DNA of 64,000 nucleotides from an uncultured Flavobacteriaceae bacterium (GCA_947501845.1 CANMXP010000009.1:143364-207363), one strand, 5' to 3'. Numbered from the stretch's first letter, positions 54,419 to 62,716 are shown. Translations and numbers: made by a program. Notes: a model not told the origin generated them from the sequence alone.

Positions 54419-55660
54419 ATGTCATTTAAAGACTTACAATTAAACAAACCTATTTTAAGGGCTATTGCAGAAACAGGTTATGATGAACCTACATTGGTTC
54501 AAGAAAAAACCATTCCTTTTGTTTTAAACAAAAAAGATGTTATCGTTTCTGCCCAAACAGGCACGGGAAAAACAGCCTCTTTTGCTTTACCAATTTTACA
54601 ATTACTTTTTGATAAACAAGATGCATCTAAAAAAGGAAAAAAAATTCGCGCCTTAATTGTAAGTCCTACACGCGAATTAGCCATACAGATTGGAGAAAAT
54701 TTTAAAAACTATAGCACTTATACCAACTTAAGAAGTACAGTTATTTATGGAGGTACTTCTATGGAACCTCAAATAGATATTTTAAAAAAAGGTGTTGATA
54801 TACTAATTGCAACGCCTGGTCGTTTGCTCGACTTACATAAACAAGACATAGCCAATCTGGACTACATAGAAACATTAGTCTTGGATGAAGCCGATTTAAT
54901 GTTGGATATGGGTTTTATTGATGATGTAAAAAAGATAGAACGTCTTTGTACCAAAGAAAAGCAAATTTTATTATTCTCAGCTACCATACCTTATAAGGTA
55001 GAACAATTAGCAAATACTATTTTAAAAGCACCAGAACGTATTGAAGTCGCACCCAACTCATCCACATCTAAAAACATTAACCAAACTCTTTATTATGTAC
55101 CGAAACGTAATAAAATAGAATTGTGCTTACATGTATTAAGAAATACTATAAAAGGGAGCATTCTTATTTTTAGGCGTACAAAATTTGGTGTTCAAAAATT
55201 AGAGCAGACACTAATAAAAAATGGCTATAGAGTTGATAGTATTCATGGTGACAAAAGTCAAAATTTAAGACAAGCAGCTTTGAAAGATTTCAAATCAAAT
55301 AATGTAAATATTCTAATTGCGACCGATGTTGCAGCTCGTGGTATTGATATCAATAATTTAGATGCTGTCATAAATTTCGATTTGCCAAACGTTCCAGAAA
55401 CTTATGTGCACAGAATAGGACGTACAGCCAGAGCTGGAAATACAGGTGCCGCCTACTCATTTTGTTCGGCAGATGAAAAAAATTATGTAAAAACAATTCA
55501 ACAGCTTATTCAGATTCAGATAGATGTTATTAAAGACCATCCATATCCTTTAGACCCAAAGGAAAAGCCTATCATTCACAAATCAAAAAAAACAGGCAGC
55601 AAATACAAAAAAGGACGTAAAAGCGAAGCTTCCAAAAAGAAAAAGAAACGTTGGTACTAA
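54419..55660 (+). CDS. DEAD-box RNA helicase (RhlE-like)
   Basis: A 413-residue helicase with all DEAD-box motifs: Q motif region EPTLVQEKTIPF, motif I AQTGTGKT, PTRELAIQ, TPGRLLDL, DEAD (LDEADLMLDMGF), SAT (FSATIP), and VHRIGRTARAG near the end. The tail is short and very rich in Lys, fitting RNA binding. It probably acts in RNA remodelling, for example in ribosome assembly or cold growth. It has its own TATCTTTG element. Confidence 0.95.
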   Translation: MSFKDLQLNKPILRAIAETGYDEPTLVQEKTIPFVLNKKDVIVSAQTGTGKTASFALPILQLLFDKQDASKKGKKIRALIVSPTRELAIQIGENFKNYSTYTNLRSTVIYGGTSMEPQIDILKKGVDILIATPGRLLDLHKQDIANLDYIETLVLDEADLMLDMGFIDDVKKIERLCTKEKQILLFSATIPYKVEQLANTILKAPERIEVAPNSSTSKNINQTLYYVPKRNKIELCLHVLRNTIKGSILIFRRTKFGVQKLEQTLIKNGYRVDSIHGDKSQNLRQAALKDFKSNNVNILIATDVAARGIDINNLDAVINFDLPNVPETYVHRIGRTARAGNTGAAYSFCSADEKNYVKTIQQLIQIQIDVIKDHPYPLDPKEKPIIHKSKKTGSKYKKGRKSEASKKKKKRWY

Positions 55661-55753
55661 TTCCTTAGAGATTTCGTTATATAAATACATACCTTCACAA
55701 AATAAATAGTCCATAATTTATTTTATGAATAACACACCTCTCAATTTAAATAA

Positions 55754-56674
55754 ATGAATTTTACAAACCCGTTAGTTTATGGTATTCCTTGTTTTTTAGG
55801 GCTTATTTTAGTCGAACTTACCTATAGCAAAACACATAAAAACAAAGACCTTTACAAATGGAAAGATTTGCTATCGAGCCTCGCTATGGGCATAGGGTCT
55901 GTAATTTTAGCTCCTTTAATAAAAACAATTTCTGCCATTATAATTTTTAATTATTTATATGAATTGTGCAACCCAATGATTGATGGTGTACGCACAAATA
56001 TTATGGGATGGCAATCCTTTGGTTACACTTGGCCCGTTTGGTTAATTTGTCAATTTTTAGATGACTTTACCTATTATTGGTTTCACAGGCAAAATCATAT
56101 GGTACGTTTTTTATGGGCAGCACATATTGTGCATCACTCTTCTGAAAACTTTAACCTAGGAACTGCTGTTCGAAATGGTTGGTTTACTATTTTATACAAA
56201 CCCTTATTTTATATGTGGTTACCAGTTATAGGTTTTCCTCCAGAAATGGTCATAGTATGCTTAGGGATAGAAGCGCTTTGGCAATTTCAATTGCACTCAG
56301 CATATATCCCAAAAATGGGGATTATCGAAAAAGTGTTTAATACCCATACCATGCACCAAGTACATCATGCCAAAAACTTAGAATATATGGATAAAAATCA
56401 TGGGGGCTTTTTAAATATATTTGATAAATTATTTGGTACTTGGAAAGAATTAGATGATGATATCGATATAGCTTACGGGGTTACAAAACCACCTAATTCC
56501 TACAATCCTCTGATCATATTAACTCATGAATACAAAGATATTTGGAATGATATGAAAAAGAGTTCAAATTTATATCATAAATTCATGTATGCCTTTGGCC
56601 CACCTGGGTGGAGCCATGATGGAAGCTCGTTAACTATTAAACAGATGCGAGAATTAACAAAAAAAACAAGTTGA
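55754..56674 (+). CDS. sterol desaturase/fatty acid hydroxylase family protein
   Basis: A 306-residue membrane di-iron enzyme. The His boxes are visible: HRQNH, HIVHHSS and HQVHH. About four hydrophobic segments lie at the N-terminus and middle. Family members hydroxylate or desaturate lipids such as carotenoids, sphingolipids or hopanoids. It is followed after 23 bases by a DUF985 cupin gene, with which it may be co-transcribed. Confidence 0.92.
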   Translation: MNFTNPLVYGIPCFLGLILVELTYSKTHKNKDLYKWKDLLSSLAMGIGSVILAPLIKTISAIIIFNYLYELCNPMIDGVRTNIMGWQSFGYTWPVWLICQFLDDFTYYWFHRQNHMVRFLWAAHIVHHSSENFNLGTAVRNGWFTILYKPLFYMWLPVIGFPPEMVIVCLGIEALWQFQLHSAYIPKMGIIEKVFNTHTMHQVHHAKNLEYMDKNHGGFLNIFDKLFGTWKELDDDIDIAYGVTKPPNSYNPLIILTHEYKDIWNDMKKSSNLYHKFMYAFGPPGWSHDGSSLTIKQMRELTKKTS

Positions 56675-56697
56675 ATATCTCCTTATTACTTTAAATT

Positions 56698-57201
56698 ATG
56701 AATGCTATTCAAAAAATTATAGATCGGTTAGAATTACAATCGCACCCCGAAGGTGGTTACTTTAAAGAGGTTTACAGAAGCAGCGGAACTATTGATGAAG
56801 AAAACCTTGGTGAAGATTTCTCTGGACCACGAAACTACGCTACATCTATTTATTTTCTTTTAACTTCTGAATCGTTTTCTGCATTCCATAGAATTAAACA
56901 AGATGAAATTTGGCATTTTTATAAAGGATCACCAATAAAACTTCATATAATTTCTGATACTGGCATTTACTCTTACGCGATTATAGGGAATGATGTAGAA
57001 ACAGGTCAAAATCCTCAATTTGTAGTAAAAGCTAAAGATTGGTTTGCTGCAGAGGTTATTGATAAAAACGCTTACACTTTAGTAGGTTGCACAGTTTCTC
57101 CTGGTTTCGATTTTAAAGACTTTGAGCTCCCTGAAAGAGACATGCTTATTTCAAAATTTCCTGAACACCGCAATATAATTACCACTTTTACTCGGTTCTA
57201 A
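56698..57201 (+). CDS. DUF985-type cupin protein
   Basis: A 167-residue cupin. HPEGGYFKEVYRSSG at the start, SAFHRIKQDEIWHFYKGSP in the middle and CTVSPGFDFKDFEL at the end are the marks of this family. The beta-barrel binds a metal or small ligand; the exact reaction is not known. Its stop codon region overlaps the 3' end of the convergent anti-sigma-like gene by 4 bases. Confidence 0.9.
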   Translation: MNAIQKIIDRLELQSHPEGGYFKEVYRSSGTIDEENLGEDFSGPRNYATSIYFLLTSESFSAFHRIKQDEIWHFYKGSPIKLHIISDTGIYSYAIIGNDVETGQNPQFVVKAKDWFAAEVIDKNAYTLVGCTVSPGFDFKDFELPERDMLISKFPEHRNIITTFTRF

Positions 57202-57611
57202 TTCTGCAGCCTTTGATTAAAATGGTTCTTTAATATGGGGACTTGAATACAAAACATCAATCCAAAAAGCACAATAGCATAAATCAGTGTTTTTGGTATT
57301 GAAAATCCCGATAATAGACTTGTTAATTTATTATTAGACAACACACTTAAATCTAAAGTATCAAACCAACTTGTTGGTTCTTCTTGAATACCCAAAAGCG
57401 TATACATAATTAGCGCTAAAAATAATATCGAAATAACCAGCCATCCCTTTTTAGATATTAGAGGTTTATACGTCGTAATACTATTATTGCTCAGTTCTGT
57501 AACCTGAGACATTACTGAAGCTTTAAAATTAAAAGATGGGCTCTCTAAAGGAATCTCTTCCATTACTTTTTTAGCTAAATCATCTAAATATTTATCTGCG
57601 TTCTCGTTCAT
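57198..57611 (-). CDS. putative anti-sigma factor (membrane)
   Basis: A 137-residue protein with a cytoplasmic N-terminal part of about 60 residues and two membrane segments (about 60-80 and 108-128). Its start overlaps the end of the ECF sigma gene by 20 bases. Position and shape fit an anti-sigma factor that holds the sigma factor at the membrane; no ZAS motif is seen, so the role rests on context. I chose the ATG at 57611. Confidence 0.65.
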   Translation of the reverse strand: MNENADKYLDDLAKKVMEEIPLESPSFNFKASVMSQVTELSNNSITTYKPLISKKGWLVISILFLALIMYTLLGIQEEPTSWFDTLDLSVLSNNKLTSLLSGFSIPKTLIYAIVLFGLMFCIQVPILKNHFNQRLQN

Positions 57612-58179
57612 AATATTCAATTATTTCTGGCTCTAACCGCTTTTTTAATATAGTTGCCAACTTTTTTCTACTTCTAAACAATTTAACTTTTACATTATTT
57701 GGAGTTAACCCCATTACTTTAGATATTTCTTCCAAGGATTGTTCTTCAAAATAATATAAAGTTAGCAAAAAACTAGCATCGCTCGGCAATAAAGCAATAC
57801 AATCTTGAATAGACTGTTGCCGTTCTTTGCGCTCTAAATTATCTAAAGCATTATCAATAGTTTTTAATTGATGCTCTGTAAATTCGTCAATAGTTACATC
57901 ATTAAAATGTTTTTTATTCTTTTTTAATCTATCTAAGCATGTGTTATAAGCAATTTTATAGATCCACGTTGAAAATTTAGAATCTCCTTTAAACTTATTT
58001 AACGATTTATATGCTTTTATAAAGGTATCTTGTGCTACTTCCTCAGCTTCTTCCCTATTTTTAAGCATACGCACTGTTAAAGTGAATACCAAATCCTTGT
58101 AACGTTCCACCAATACTTTAAAAGCATTCGCGTCGCCATTAATAATTAAATTGATATAGTATTGATCGTTGGTGGTCAT
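57592..58179 (-). CDS. ECF-type RNA polymerase sigma factor
   Basis: A 195-residue sigma-70 ECF factor: region 2 (residues 15-85, with TFIKAYKSLNKFKGDSKFST and WIYKIAYNTCLD) and region 4 (125-180, with LLTLYYFEEQSLEEISKVMG and NNVKVKLFRSRKKL). I chose the ATG at 58179; a TTG two codons upstream is less likely. The mirror-image promoter upstream suggests that it directs its own transcription and that of the divergent DUF6249 gene. Confidence 0.95.
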   Translation of the reverse strand: MTTNDQYYINLIINGDANAFKVLVERYKDLVFTLTVRMLKNREEAEEVAQDTFIKAYKSLNKFKGDSKFSTWIYKIAYNTCLDRLKKNKKHFNDVTIDEFTEHQLKTIDNALDNLERKERQQSIQDCIALLPSDASFLLTLYYFEEQSLEEISKVMGLTPNNVKVKLFRSRKKLATILKKRLEPEIIEYYERERR

Positions 58180-58190
58180 TTTCAAAGTAA

Positions 58191-58216
58191 GACGACTCTA
58201 TATTCACCCAGGTTAC
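58191..58216 (-). promoter_or_regulatory. ECF-type promoter of the sigma gene
   Basis: On the minus strand GTAACC (58216-58211), a 16-base spacer, and CGTC (58194-58191), which fits a typical ECF sigma promoter. The start codon is 11 bases after CGTC, so the transcript has almost no leader. The same elements and spacing occur on the plus strand at 58251-58276. Confidence 0.7.
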
Positions 58217-58258
58217 ACTTTATCAAAAAAATATTTTTTTCGAAAAAAGTGTAACCTG
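58209..58258. repeat. 13-bp perfect inverted repeat between divergent ECF promoters
   Basis: CAGGTTACACTTT (58209-58221) and AAAGTGTAACCTG (58246-58258). The two arms carry the -35 elements of the two divergent promoters, which explains the palindrome. Confidence 0.85.
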
Positions 58259-58276
58259 AATTAAAAGTGTGTCGTC
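58251..58276 (+). promoter_or_regulatory. ECF-type promoter of the DUF6249 gene
   Basis: GTAACC (58251-58256), a 16-base spacer, and CGTC (58273-58276). It matches the promoter of the sigma gene on the other strand in both elements and spacing. The leader before the ATG at 58323 is about 40 bases. Confidence 0.7.
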
Positions 58277-58322
58277 ATAAGTTACAAATAGTTTAAAATT
58301 AATCAATTAAAAACAAACAATT

Positions 58323-58673
58323 ATGGGATCAGAATTAATCGTAGTACCAATAATATTTGGAGCAATCTTCGGCGTATTTTATTTGTATTTTTCAACACGT
58401 AACAAAGAGCGTTTAGCGCTTATAGAAAAAGGAGCAGATGCTACTATTTTTGTTAAAGGGAGAAATAATTATACAGCGCCCATTTGGAAAGTACTGATAT
58501 TAAATCTAGCCCTTTTATTAATGGGAGTAGGTTTAGGAACTTTTATCGCATCTATTTTAGAGAATTATACGACCATAGATGAAGAACCGCTGTATGTAGG
58601 TAGCATTTTCTTAATGGCTGGTGTGGGCTTGTTTGTAGGTTTTTATATGACTAAAAACCTAGATAAAGAATAG
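58323..58673 (+). CDS. DUF6249 membrane protein, probable ECF sigma target
   Basis: A 116-residue protein with three membrane segments (about 4-24, 55-80 and 92-110) and a basic cytoplasmic loop with ERLALIEKGADATIF. This pattern (short transmembrane start, then LIEKGxD) is that of DUF6249, commonly found beside ECF sigma genes in Bacteroidota. Its promoter copies that of the sigma factor, so it is a likely member of the regulon. Function unknown. Confidence 0.8.
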   Translation: MGSELIVVPIIFGAIFGVFYLYFSTRNKERLALIEKGADATIFVKGRNNYTAPIWKVLILNLALLLMGVGLGTFIASILENYTTIDEEPLYVGSIFLMAGVGLFVGFYMTKNLDKE

Positions 58674-58698
58674 TATCGTTGTCATCAATCAAAAGACT

Positions 58699-58854
58699 AA
58701 GAGGCTGTCTAAAAAGTGTCATTCAGAACGTAGTGAAGAATCTCTTAAAAAATAAACATCTGTTTGTCTGAGTGTTGAGGTTTTAGCTTGTGCTGAGCAT
58801 AGTCGAAGTACTCAAAATGACAATTTAGGAACTTTTAAAACAGCTTCTTTTTAT
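58699..58854. mobile_element. imperfect palindromic repeat element
   Basis: AAGAGGCTGTCTAAAAAGTG at the left is nearly complementary to the right end TTTTAAAACAGCTTCTT, and TGTCATT to AATGACA. In between lie a CAGAACGTAGTGAAGAATC part and GAGCATAGTCGAAG, related to the REP-like motif. It is a MITE-like or REP-type element and may also serve as the terminator between two convergent genes. Confidence 0.5.
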
Positions 58855-59516
58855 TTAATTGGGAAATCAAAATAAGTGTTACGAAATGGTTCTCCTCGTA
58901 ATGTAAAATGCCACCACTCTTTTGGGTAATTCCTAAAACCATGTTTAAGCATAATAGCCTGCAACAATTGTCTGTTAGCCTTTTGCTTATCAGTAATATT
59001 TTCATAATTCACCCAAGATTCTTGTCCAAAAAAATCATAAGGGCTTCCCATATCCAATACTTCACCTGTATTGCCATCAATTATAGTTAAATCTACTGTA
59101 CTACCTCTACTATGTCCAGACCTTGAAGCTATGTATTGTTCTTTAAACAAATACTTCTTTTTTACTTCTGGGTAAAATATGTGCTTGTTAATAGTATCAT
59201 TTAAATCTTTAGCCCAAAGAATAAAATGATTTACAGATCGTTGTGGTCTGTAGCCATCATAAACCCTCAGGCACAAATTATGCGTTTGCAGCTCTTCATG
59301 AACCAACTTTAATTTATTTGCAGCTTCCCTTGTTAATATAAGCTTATTTGATTGATAACCGTTAATAGGAGTTCCTACAAAATTGTTTGAAGTATAGTAT
59401 CTCAGCTCTACATCTAAATCTGGAATAATATCATGAACATATACAAATCCCTTTTCTAATTGCCCAAAGGAGAACGTACAATAAAACATGATTGTAAGTA
59501 TAAATAATTTTCTCAT
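58851..59516 (-). CDS. VanX-type D-Ala-D-Ala dipeptidase (M15D)
   Basis: A 221-residue secreted zinc dipeptidase. A signal peptide covers residues 1-18 (FSFGQL). The zinc ligands H135, D142 and H203 and catalytic E200 are present (SGHSRGSTVDLT and KEWWHF), and R90 fits the substrate site. It should cleave D-Ala-D-Ala in the periplasm during cell-wall turnover. No vanH or vanA lies nearby, so resistance is not implied. A terminator-like hairpin lies 56 bases upstream of the start codon. Confidence 0.92.
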   Translation of the reverse strand: MRKLFILTIMFYCTFSFGQLEKGFVYVHDIIPDLDVELRYYTSNNFVGTPINGYQSNKLILTREAANKLKLVHEELQTHNLCLRVYDGYRPQRSVNHFILWAKDLNDTINKHIFYPEVKKKYLFKEQYIASRSGHSRGSTVDLTIIDGNTGEVLDMGSPYDFFGQESWVNYENITDKQKANRQLLQAIMLKHGFRNYPKEWWHFTLRGEPFRNTYFDFPIK

Positions 59517-59571
59517 AATTTTAGTTATAAGCTAATGTAGATAAATTATCAAAGTATTAAAAATTGAGCAC

Positions 59572-59604
59572 AAAAAAACCGAGTTCCCTCAAACTCGGCT
59601 TTCT
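59572..59604 (-). terminator. terminator in the leader of the dipeptidase gene
   Basis: CCGAGTT and AACTCGG form a 7-base stem with a 6-base loop; on the minus strand it is followed by TTTTTTT. No minus-strand gene ends here; the dipeptidase gene begins 56 bases downstream. It is either an attenuator or the end of a small RNA. Confidence 0.6.
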
Positions 59605-59712
59605 TTCAATTTGCTTTTTTTATTATGAAGCTAGATTTAGGGTCTCTATATCAACAACATAATGCAAATATTAATTAATTAATCCATTGAACTAAAAAGT
59701 GTGTTATTTAGT
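59572..59712 (-). ncRNA. candidate small RNA or attenuated leader
   Basis: On the minus strand a TACTTTTG -7 element (59726-59719) with a TTG 23 bases upstream precedes a gene-free stretch of about 140 bases that ends at the hairpin with T-run. The tiny ORFs inside (for example MLLI) carry no signal. This could be a stand-alone small RNA or the leader of the dipeptidase gene with early termination. The remaining part of this gap, to 59868, shows nothing else. Confidence 0.3.
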
Positions 59713-59868
59713 ACACTTCAAAAGTAAAATTATAAATGAATTAAAACGACAAAAAACATATAAAATCGATGAAAGACATAAAATTTTAACATTTATAGAT
59801 GAAAATACTATAAATATCGACAAAACACACGTTTAAGTTTGAAATATTAGATCACTTCTTAAAGTTGT

Positions 59869-60264
59869 ATGAAAAATGAAATAAGTTTTAGATTTTTACA
59901 AAAAAGACCTTTGAACAATTATCTAAATCTGCTAAAACTTACTCTTCCCTCTATGTTAGTAGAGCATTTTGATTTGATAAAAAAAACAAAGAAAAATGAA
60001 GTCCTTCACCTTTACTTTGAAGAACGCAATAACATTCACAAAGAAAAAGATTCTCACCAATTAATATCTCTTGGTTTCCTCGAAGAAATTACGATTCAAG
60101 ATTTTCCTATACGGGGAAAAATAGTGTATTTACACATTAAGCGGCGTTCGTGGTTGGATAAAACAACCAAACAAATTGTAAAAAGAAATTATAATTTAAC
60201 AGGAAAGGGAACATCTATGACCAGAGAATATGCTACTTTTTTAAAAGAAATTAGTCGATATTAA
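59869..60264 (+). CDS. ISAon1-family transposase N-terminal region, orphan
   Basis: A 131-residue protein. The section LISLGFLEEITIQDFPIRGK, VYLHIKRRSWLDKTTKQIV and the end EYATFLKEISRY match the small first ORF (N-terminal region) of ISAon1-type insertion sequences in Bacteroidota. In complete elements the DDE transposase ORF follows at once; here only about 110 bases remain before an opposite-strand gene, so the IS is a remnant. No terminal repeats are seen. Confidence 0.8.
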   Translation: MKNEISFRFLQKRPLNNYLNLLKLTLPSMLVEHFDLIKKTKKNEVLHLYFEERNNIHKEKDSHQLISLGFLEEITIQDFPIRGKIVYLHIKRRSWLDKTTKQIVKRNYNLTGKGTSMTREYATFLKEISRY

Positions 60265-60373
60265 AGCCACAACAAGTATAATAATCATGTTTTCTTTAAT
60301 GTATTCTAGTCTGAACCTTATCCTTTTATAATAACATTGTTTAGCTTTGTTTGCTCCACTATTTACTAACGTA

Positions 60374-61219
60374 TTAAATTAAACCTATTAATAATTTTTC
60401 CAACTTGAGCGAAATATCTACAAGGTACGCTCTGTTTTCTTTTTCTTTTTTAAGCTTTATTTGATGTTTTTTTATTTCTTGGATAGCATATATATAATCT
60501 CCATAAAGACTTTTATCATCAAATTTTAAAAAAAGAATATCATTGTCTTTTATTATTCTTTTTAGTTGTTCGCTACTTATTGCTACTTCTTTATGTTCTA
60601 ATACTTTATTTGGCAAAACTCTTATTATGTCATATGAGTATTCTTTTAGCACCTTTTTAATAGCTTCTTTTTTACCAGAATATATTATATCCTCAAAGTC
60701 ATGATACCACATATTCGGTGGGGGAAATGGAGGAGGTAAAACACTTTCATTAAATTCTTGATTTTTGATTTCTTGCTCCAGAGTAAGTATTGTTTTTATA
60801 TTTTTATGTCTATTTAAATGACTGTTTAAAACAATAGAATATCCCTTTTTAGTACCAGCAATGCTATCTGTCATTAAAAACAATACTTTTTCCACCTGAG
60901 CAATTTCTTCTTTTATCTTCTCAATAAAAGAGTAACTTAAGTTTTTATCGGCATATAACAAAACTCTTCTTTCTGATAAGGGAATATCATTCTTCATTAT
61001 AATTAAATTCGATATATCATCATATCGTAAAAGTCTTTTGTCTTCGCTAAATACTTCTTGATTTTCAGTTATATAAAAATCAATTGTTCCATAAAATGAA
61101 CGTTCTACACCTCCTTTTGGTAAGCTTATTTTGGTTTTTGGTTGACCGAAACCACTCATGGTTATACTGACACTAATTAATAGTATTAACAATCGTTTTC
61201 TTTTTATGTAATTATGCAT
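60374..61219 (-). CDS. hypothetical secreted protein, ExbD-like N-terminal part
   Basis: A 281-residue protein with an N-terminal signal (about residues 10-26, LLILLISVSITMSGFGQP). Residues 28-120 recall the periplasmic domain of ExbD/TolR (KISLPKGG, DFYITENQEVF, RRVLLYADKNLSYSFIEKI), but without the usual anchor arrangement. A proline-rich stretch lies near 160, and the last third is charged and helical. I do not know the family; the ExbD likeness is weak. It is separated by a terminator from the small gene upstream. Confidence 0.55.
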   Translation of the reverse strand: MHNYIKRKRLLILLISVSITMSGFGQPKTKISLPKGGVERSFYGTIDFYITENQEVFSEDKRLLRYDDISNLIIMKNDIPLSERRVLLYADKNLSYSFIEKIKEEIAQVEKVLFLMTDSIAGTKKGYSIVLNSHLNRHKNIKTILTLEQEIKNQEFNESVLPPPFPPPNMWYHDFEDIIYSGKKEAIKKVLKEYSYDIIRVLPNKVLEHKEVAISSEQLKRIIKDNDILFLKFDDKSLYGDYIYAIQEIKKHQIKLKKEKENRAYLVDISLKLEKLLIGLI

Positions 61220-61282
61220 TTCTTCTAAATGATTTTAAATAGTTCAGTGATTTATTTTACAGTATTTATACTATAATTTTAA

Positions 61283-61317
61283 TAAAAAAAACGGCAGCTT
61301 CAAAATTGAAACTGCCT
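61283..61317 (-). terminator. terminator after the 70-residue gene
   Basis: GGCAGCTTCAA pairs with TTGAAACTGCC (one G-U pair) and the minus strand continues TTTTTTTT. It ends the minus-strand unit 62645-61323. Confidence 0.85.
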
Positions 61318-61322
61318 ATTTA

Positions 61323-61535
61323 TTAACAGTGTTGTTTTATGAATTCTCGTTTAAAATCTTCATAAATTAAAAAAAATTCTTTTAAAATATCTTCCAGTTC
61401 TTTGAAAGTTGAGTATTTAGGAATATTATAAAGTTCCCTGTTGAAATTTGAATTTAACTCTTTTACATGGCCTTCAAATCTGTTATACATAATCCATTTA
61501 TTATCTTTTAAATAATTTAAATTAAGCTTTTCCAC
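61323..61535 (-). CDS. small hypothetical protein
   Basis: A 70-residue charged helical protein with no signal peptide (MEKLNLNYLKDNKWIMYNRF and so on). I recognise no family. It lies at the end of the unit that begins with the truncated HExxH ORF, 38 bases after the lipoprotein gene, and directly before a terminator. In that setting it could be an immunity-type or accessory protein, but this is a guess. Confidence 0.5.
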   Translation of the reverse strand: MEKLNLNYLKDNKWIMYNRFEGHVKELNSNFNRELYNIPKYSTFKELEDILKEFFLIYEDFKREFIKQHC

Positions 61536-61573
61536 TTTTTCATGTATTCTTAACTACAATAAATTTACAAGGA

Positions 61574-62239
61574 TCAAGAAACCCAGTTTTCAATTATTTT
61601 CTTAATAACCCACTTATCTTTTTCTTTTTTAATAATGACTATAGCTCCAACAGCATTTAGCTTTCCATAAACCAAATCTAAAGTAAAAAAGCCTAATGTT
61701 TTTTCTTCATCAAAATGAATCCTAGATAAATAATACGTTCCAGAAATTCTATCTTTTTCTGAACCTTTTAATAGCTTCTTATCTTTTAATCTTATAGAGT
61801 GATCTCTTAACTCGTAATCTAAAGGATTAATTCTTAAACTTTGTAATTTAATAATGTAAGATTCTTTCGTTTGATTAACAGAATTACTGACAATAGATTC
61901 ATAATCTTGTCTAGACAATTGAGATTTAATTTTATTATGTATGTGATTAATGTCAATCATATCATCAATAGTATCCTTTACATAAACAATTAAAGGACTT
62001 ACGTGCTGTTTTTCACTATCTATTATCTGTATATTTAATTTTTTTATACTTTCTGCTCTTTCAAAATCAGATGAAGAAGGAATTGTAAACCTTCTATAAT
62101 CTGTCATAGTAGAGTCTATTAATTCTCCAAAAAGATTCTCATAAATATTTTTCTCAAATTTGACATCGTTCATTGGATTACATCCTGACAATAAAAAAAG
62201 AAAGAATACAAAAAAGATATTACTAATTATTTTACTCAT
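61574..62239 (-). CDS. hypothetical lipoprotein
   Basis: A 221-residue lipoprotein; the start MSKIISNIFFVFFLFLLSGC gives lipidation at C20. The remainder is mixed alpha/beta with a C-terminal part DLVYGKLNAVGAIVIIKKEK. I recognise no family. I chose the ATG at 62239, which overlaps the stop codon of the upstream HExxH ORF (ATGAGTAA), so translation is probably coupled to it. Confidence 0.65.
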   Translation of the reverse strand: MSKIISNIFFVFFLFLLSGCNPMNDVKFEKNIYENLFGELIDSTMTDYRRFTIPSSSDFERAESIKKLNIQIIDSEKQHVSPLIVYVKDTIDDMIDINHIHNKIKSQLSRQDYESIVSNSVNQTKESYIIKLQSLRINPLDYELRDHSIRLKDKKLLKGSEKDRISGTYYLSRIHFDEEKTLGFFTLDLVYGKLNAVGAIVIIKKEKDKWVIKKIIENWVS

Positions 62240-62645
62240 CACAATCATGTTTAACGTTATCATTTATAGGTATCTGTTGTAAATTTAAGTAATTCGTTTC
62301 TTGAGAGCTATCCAATAATTGCGGATTAGTTATTTTTCCAATCGAACTCAAGCCTTCCCAACCAAACCACATATAGTGGTCTAAATTATATGTGTTATTA
62401 TCAAACTCTCTAATTGCATTTGCTATCGGCAAAACGTGATTATATACCATAAAAGTATGGGAAGCGTTATTACTTACTAAACTTGCAGGAGATACACCTC
62501 TATAATAATCCCATAACGAGGCTAAGTAATTATATTGTGCTGCAGCTAAAGGTTCTGCTACTACATTATTACCCTGATATATTCTTCGTAATTCGGCATG
62601 AATACCCTCATGTAATAATATTGCAGCAATTTCCAGACTAGACAT
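62232..62645 (-). pseudogene. 5'-truncated ORF with HExxH (zincin-like) motif
   Basis: The ATG at 62645 gives 137 residues starting MSSLEIAAILLHEGIHAEL; HEGIH is an HExxH zincin motif. The frame stays open upstream through a terminator hairpin (62684-62716), and the residues before the ATG (SIKFSPNINS) read like protein, so the present ORF looks like the C-terminal end of a longer gene. HExxH domains of this type occur at the tips of large flavobacterial secreted or toxin-like proteins (inference). It is coupled to the lipoprotein gene by an 8-base overlap. Confidence 0.55.
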
Positions 62646-62683
62646 TGAATTTATATTAGGAGAGAATTTAATAGAAACAGAAA

Positions 62684-62716
62684 TAAAAAAAGCATCCTTT
62701 TTTAAGGATGCTTTTT
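62684..62716. terminator. orphan bidirectional terminator
   Basis: AAAAAAAGCATCC and GGATGCTTTTTT form a strong stem with T-runs on both strands. No plus-strand gene ends to its left and no minus-strand gene ends to its right, so it has no obvious client. From 62717 to 62964 I see nothing but A+T-rich DNA. Confidence 0.8.

Noticed and set aside
58851..59516. Vancomycin resistance gene
   Set aside because: The dipeptidase has no vanH/vanA or sensor-regulator pair beside it and has a signal peptide; a cell-wall turnover role is more likely.
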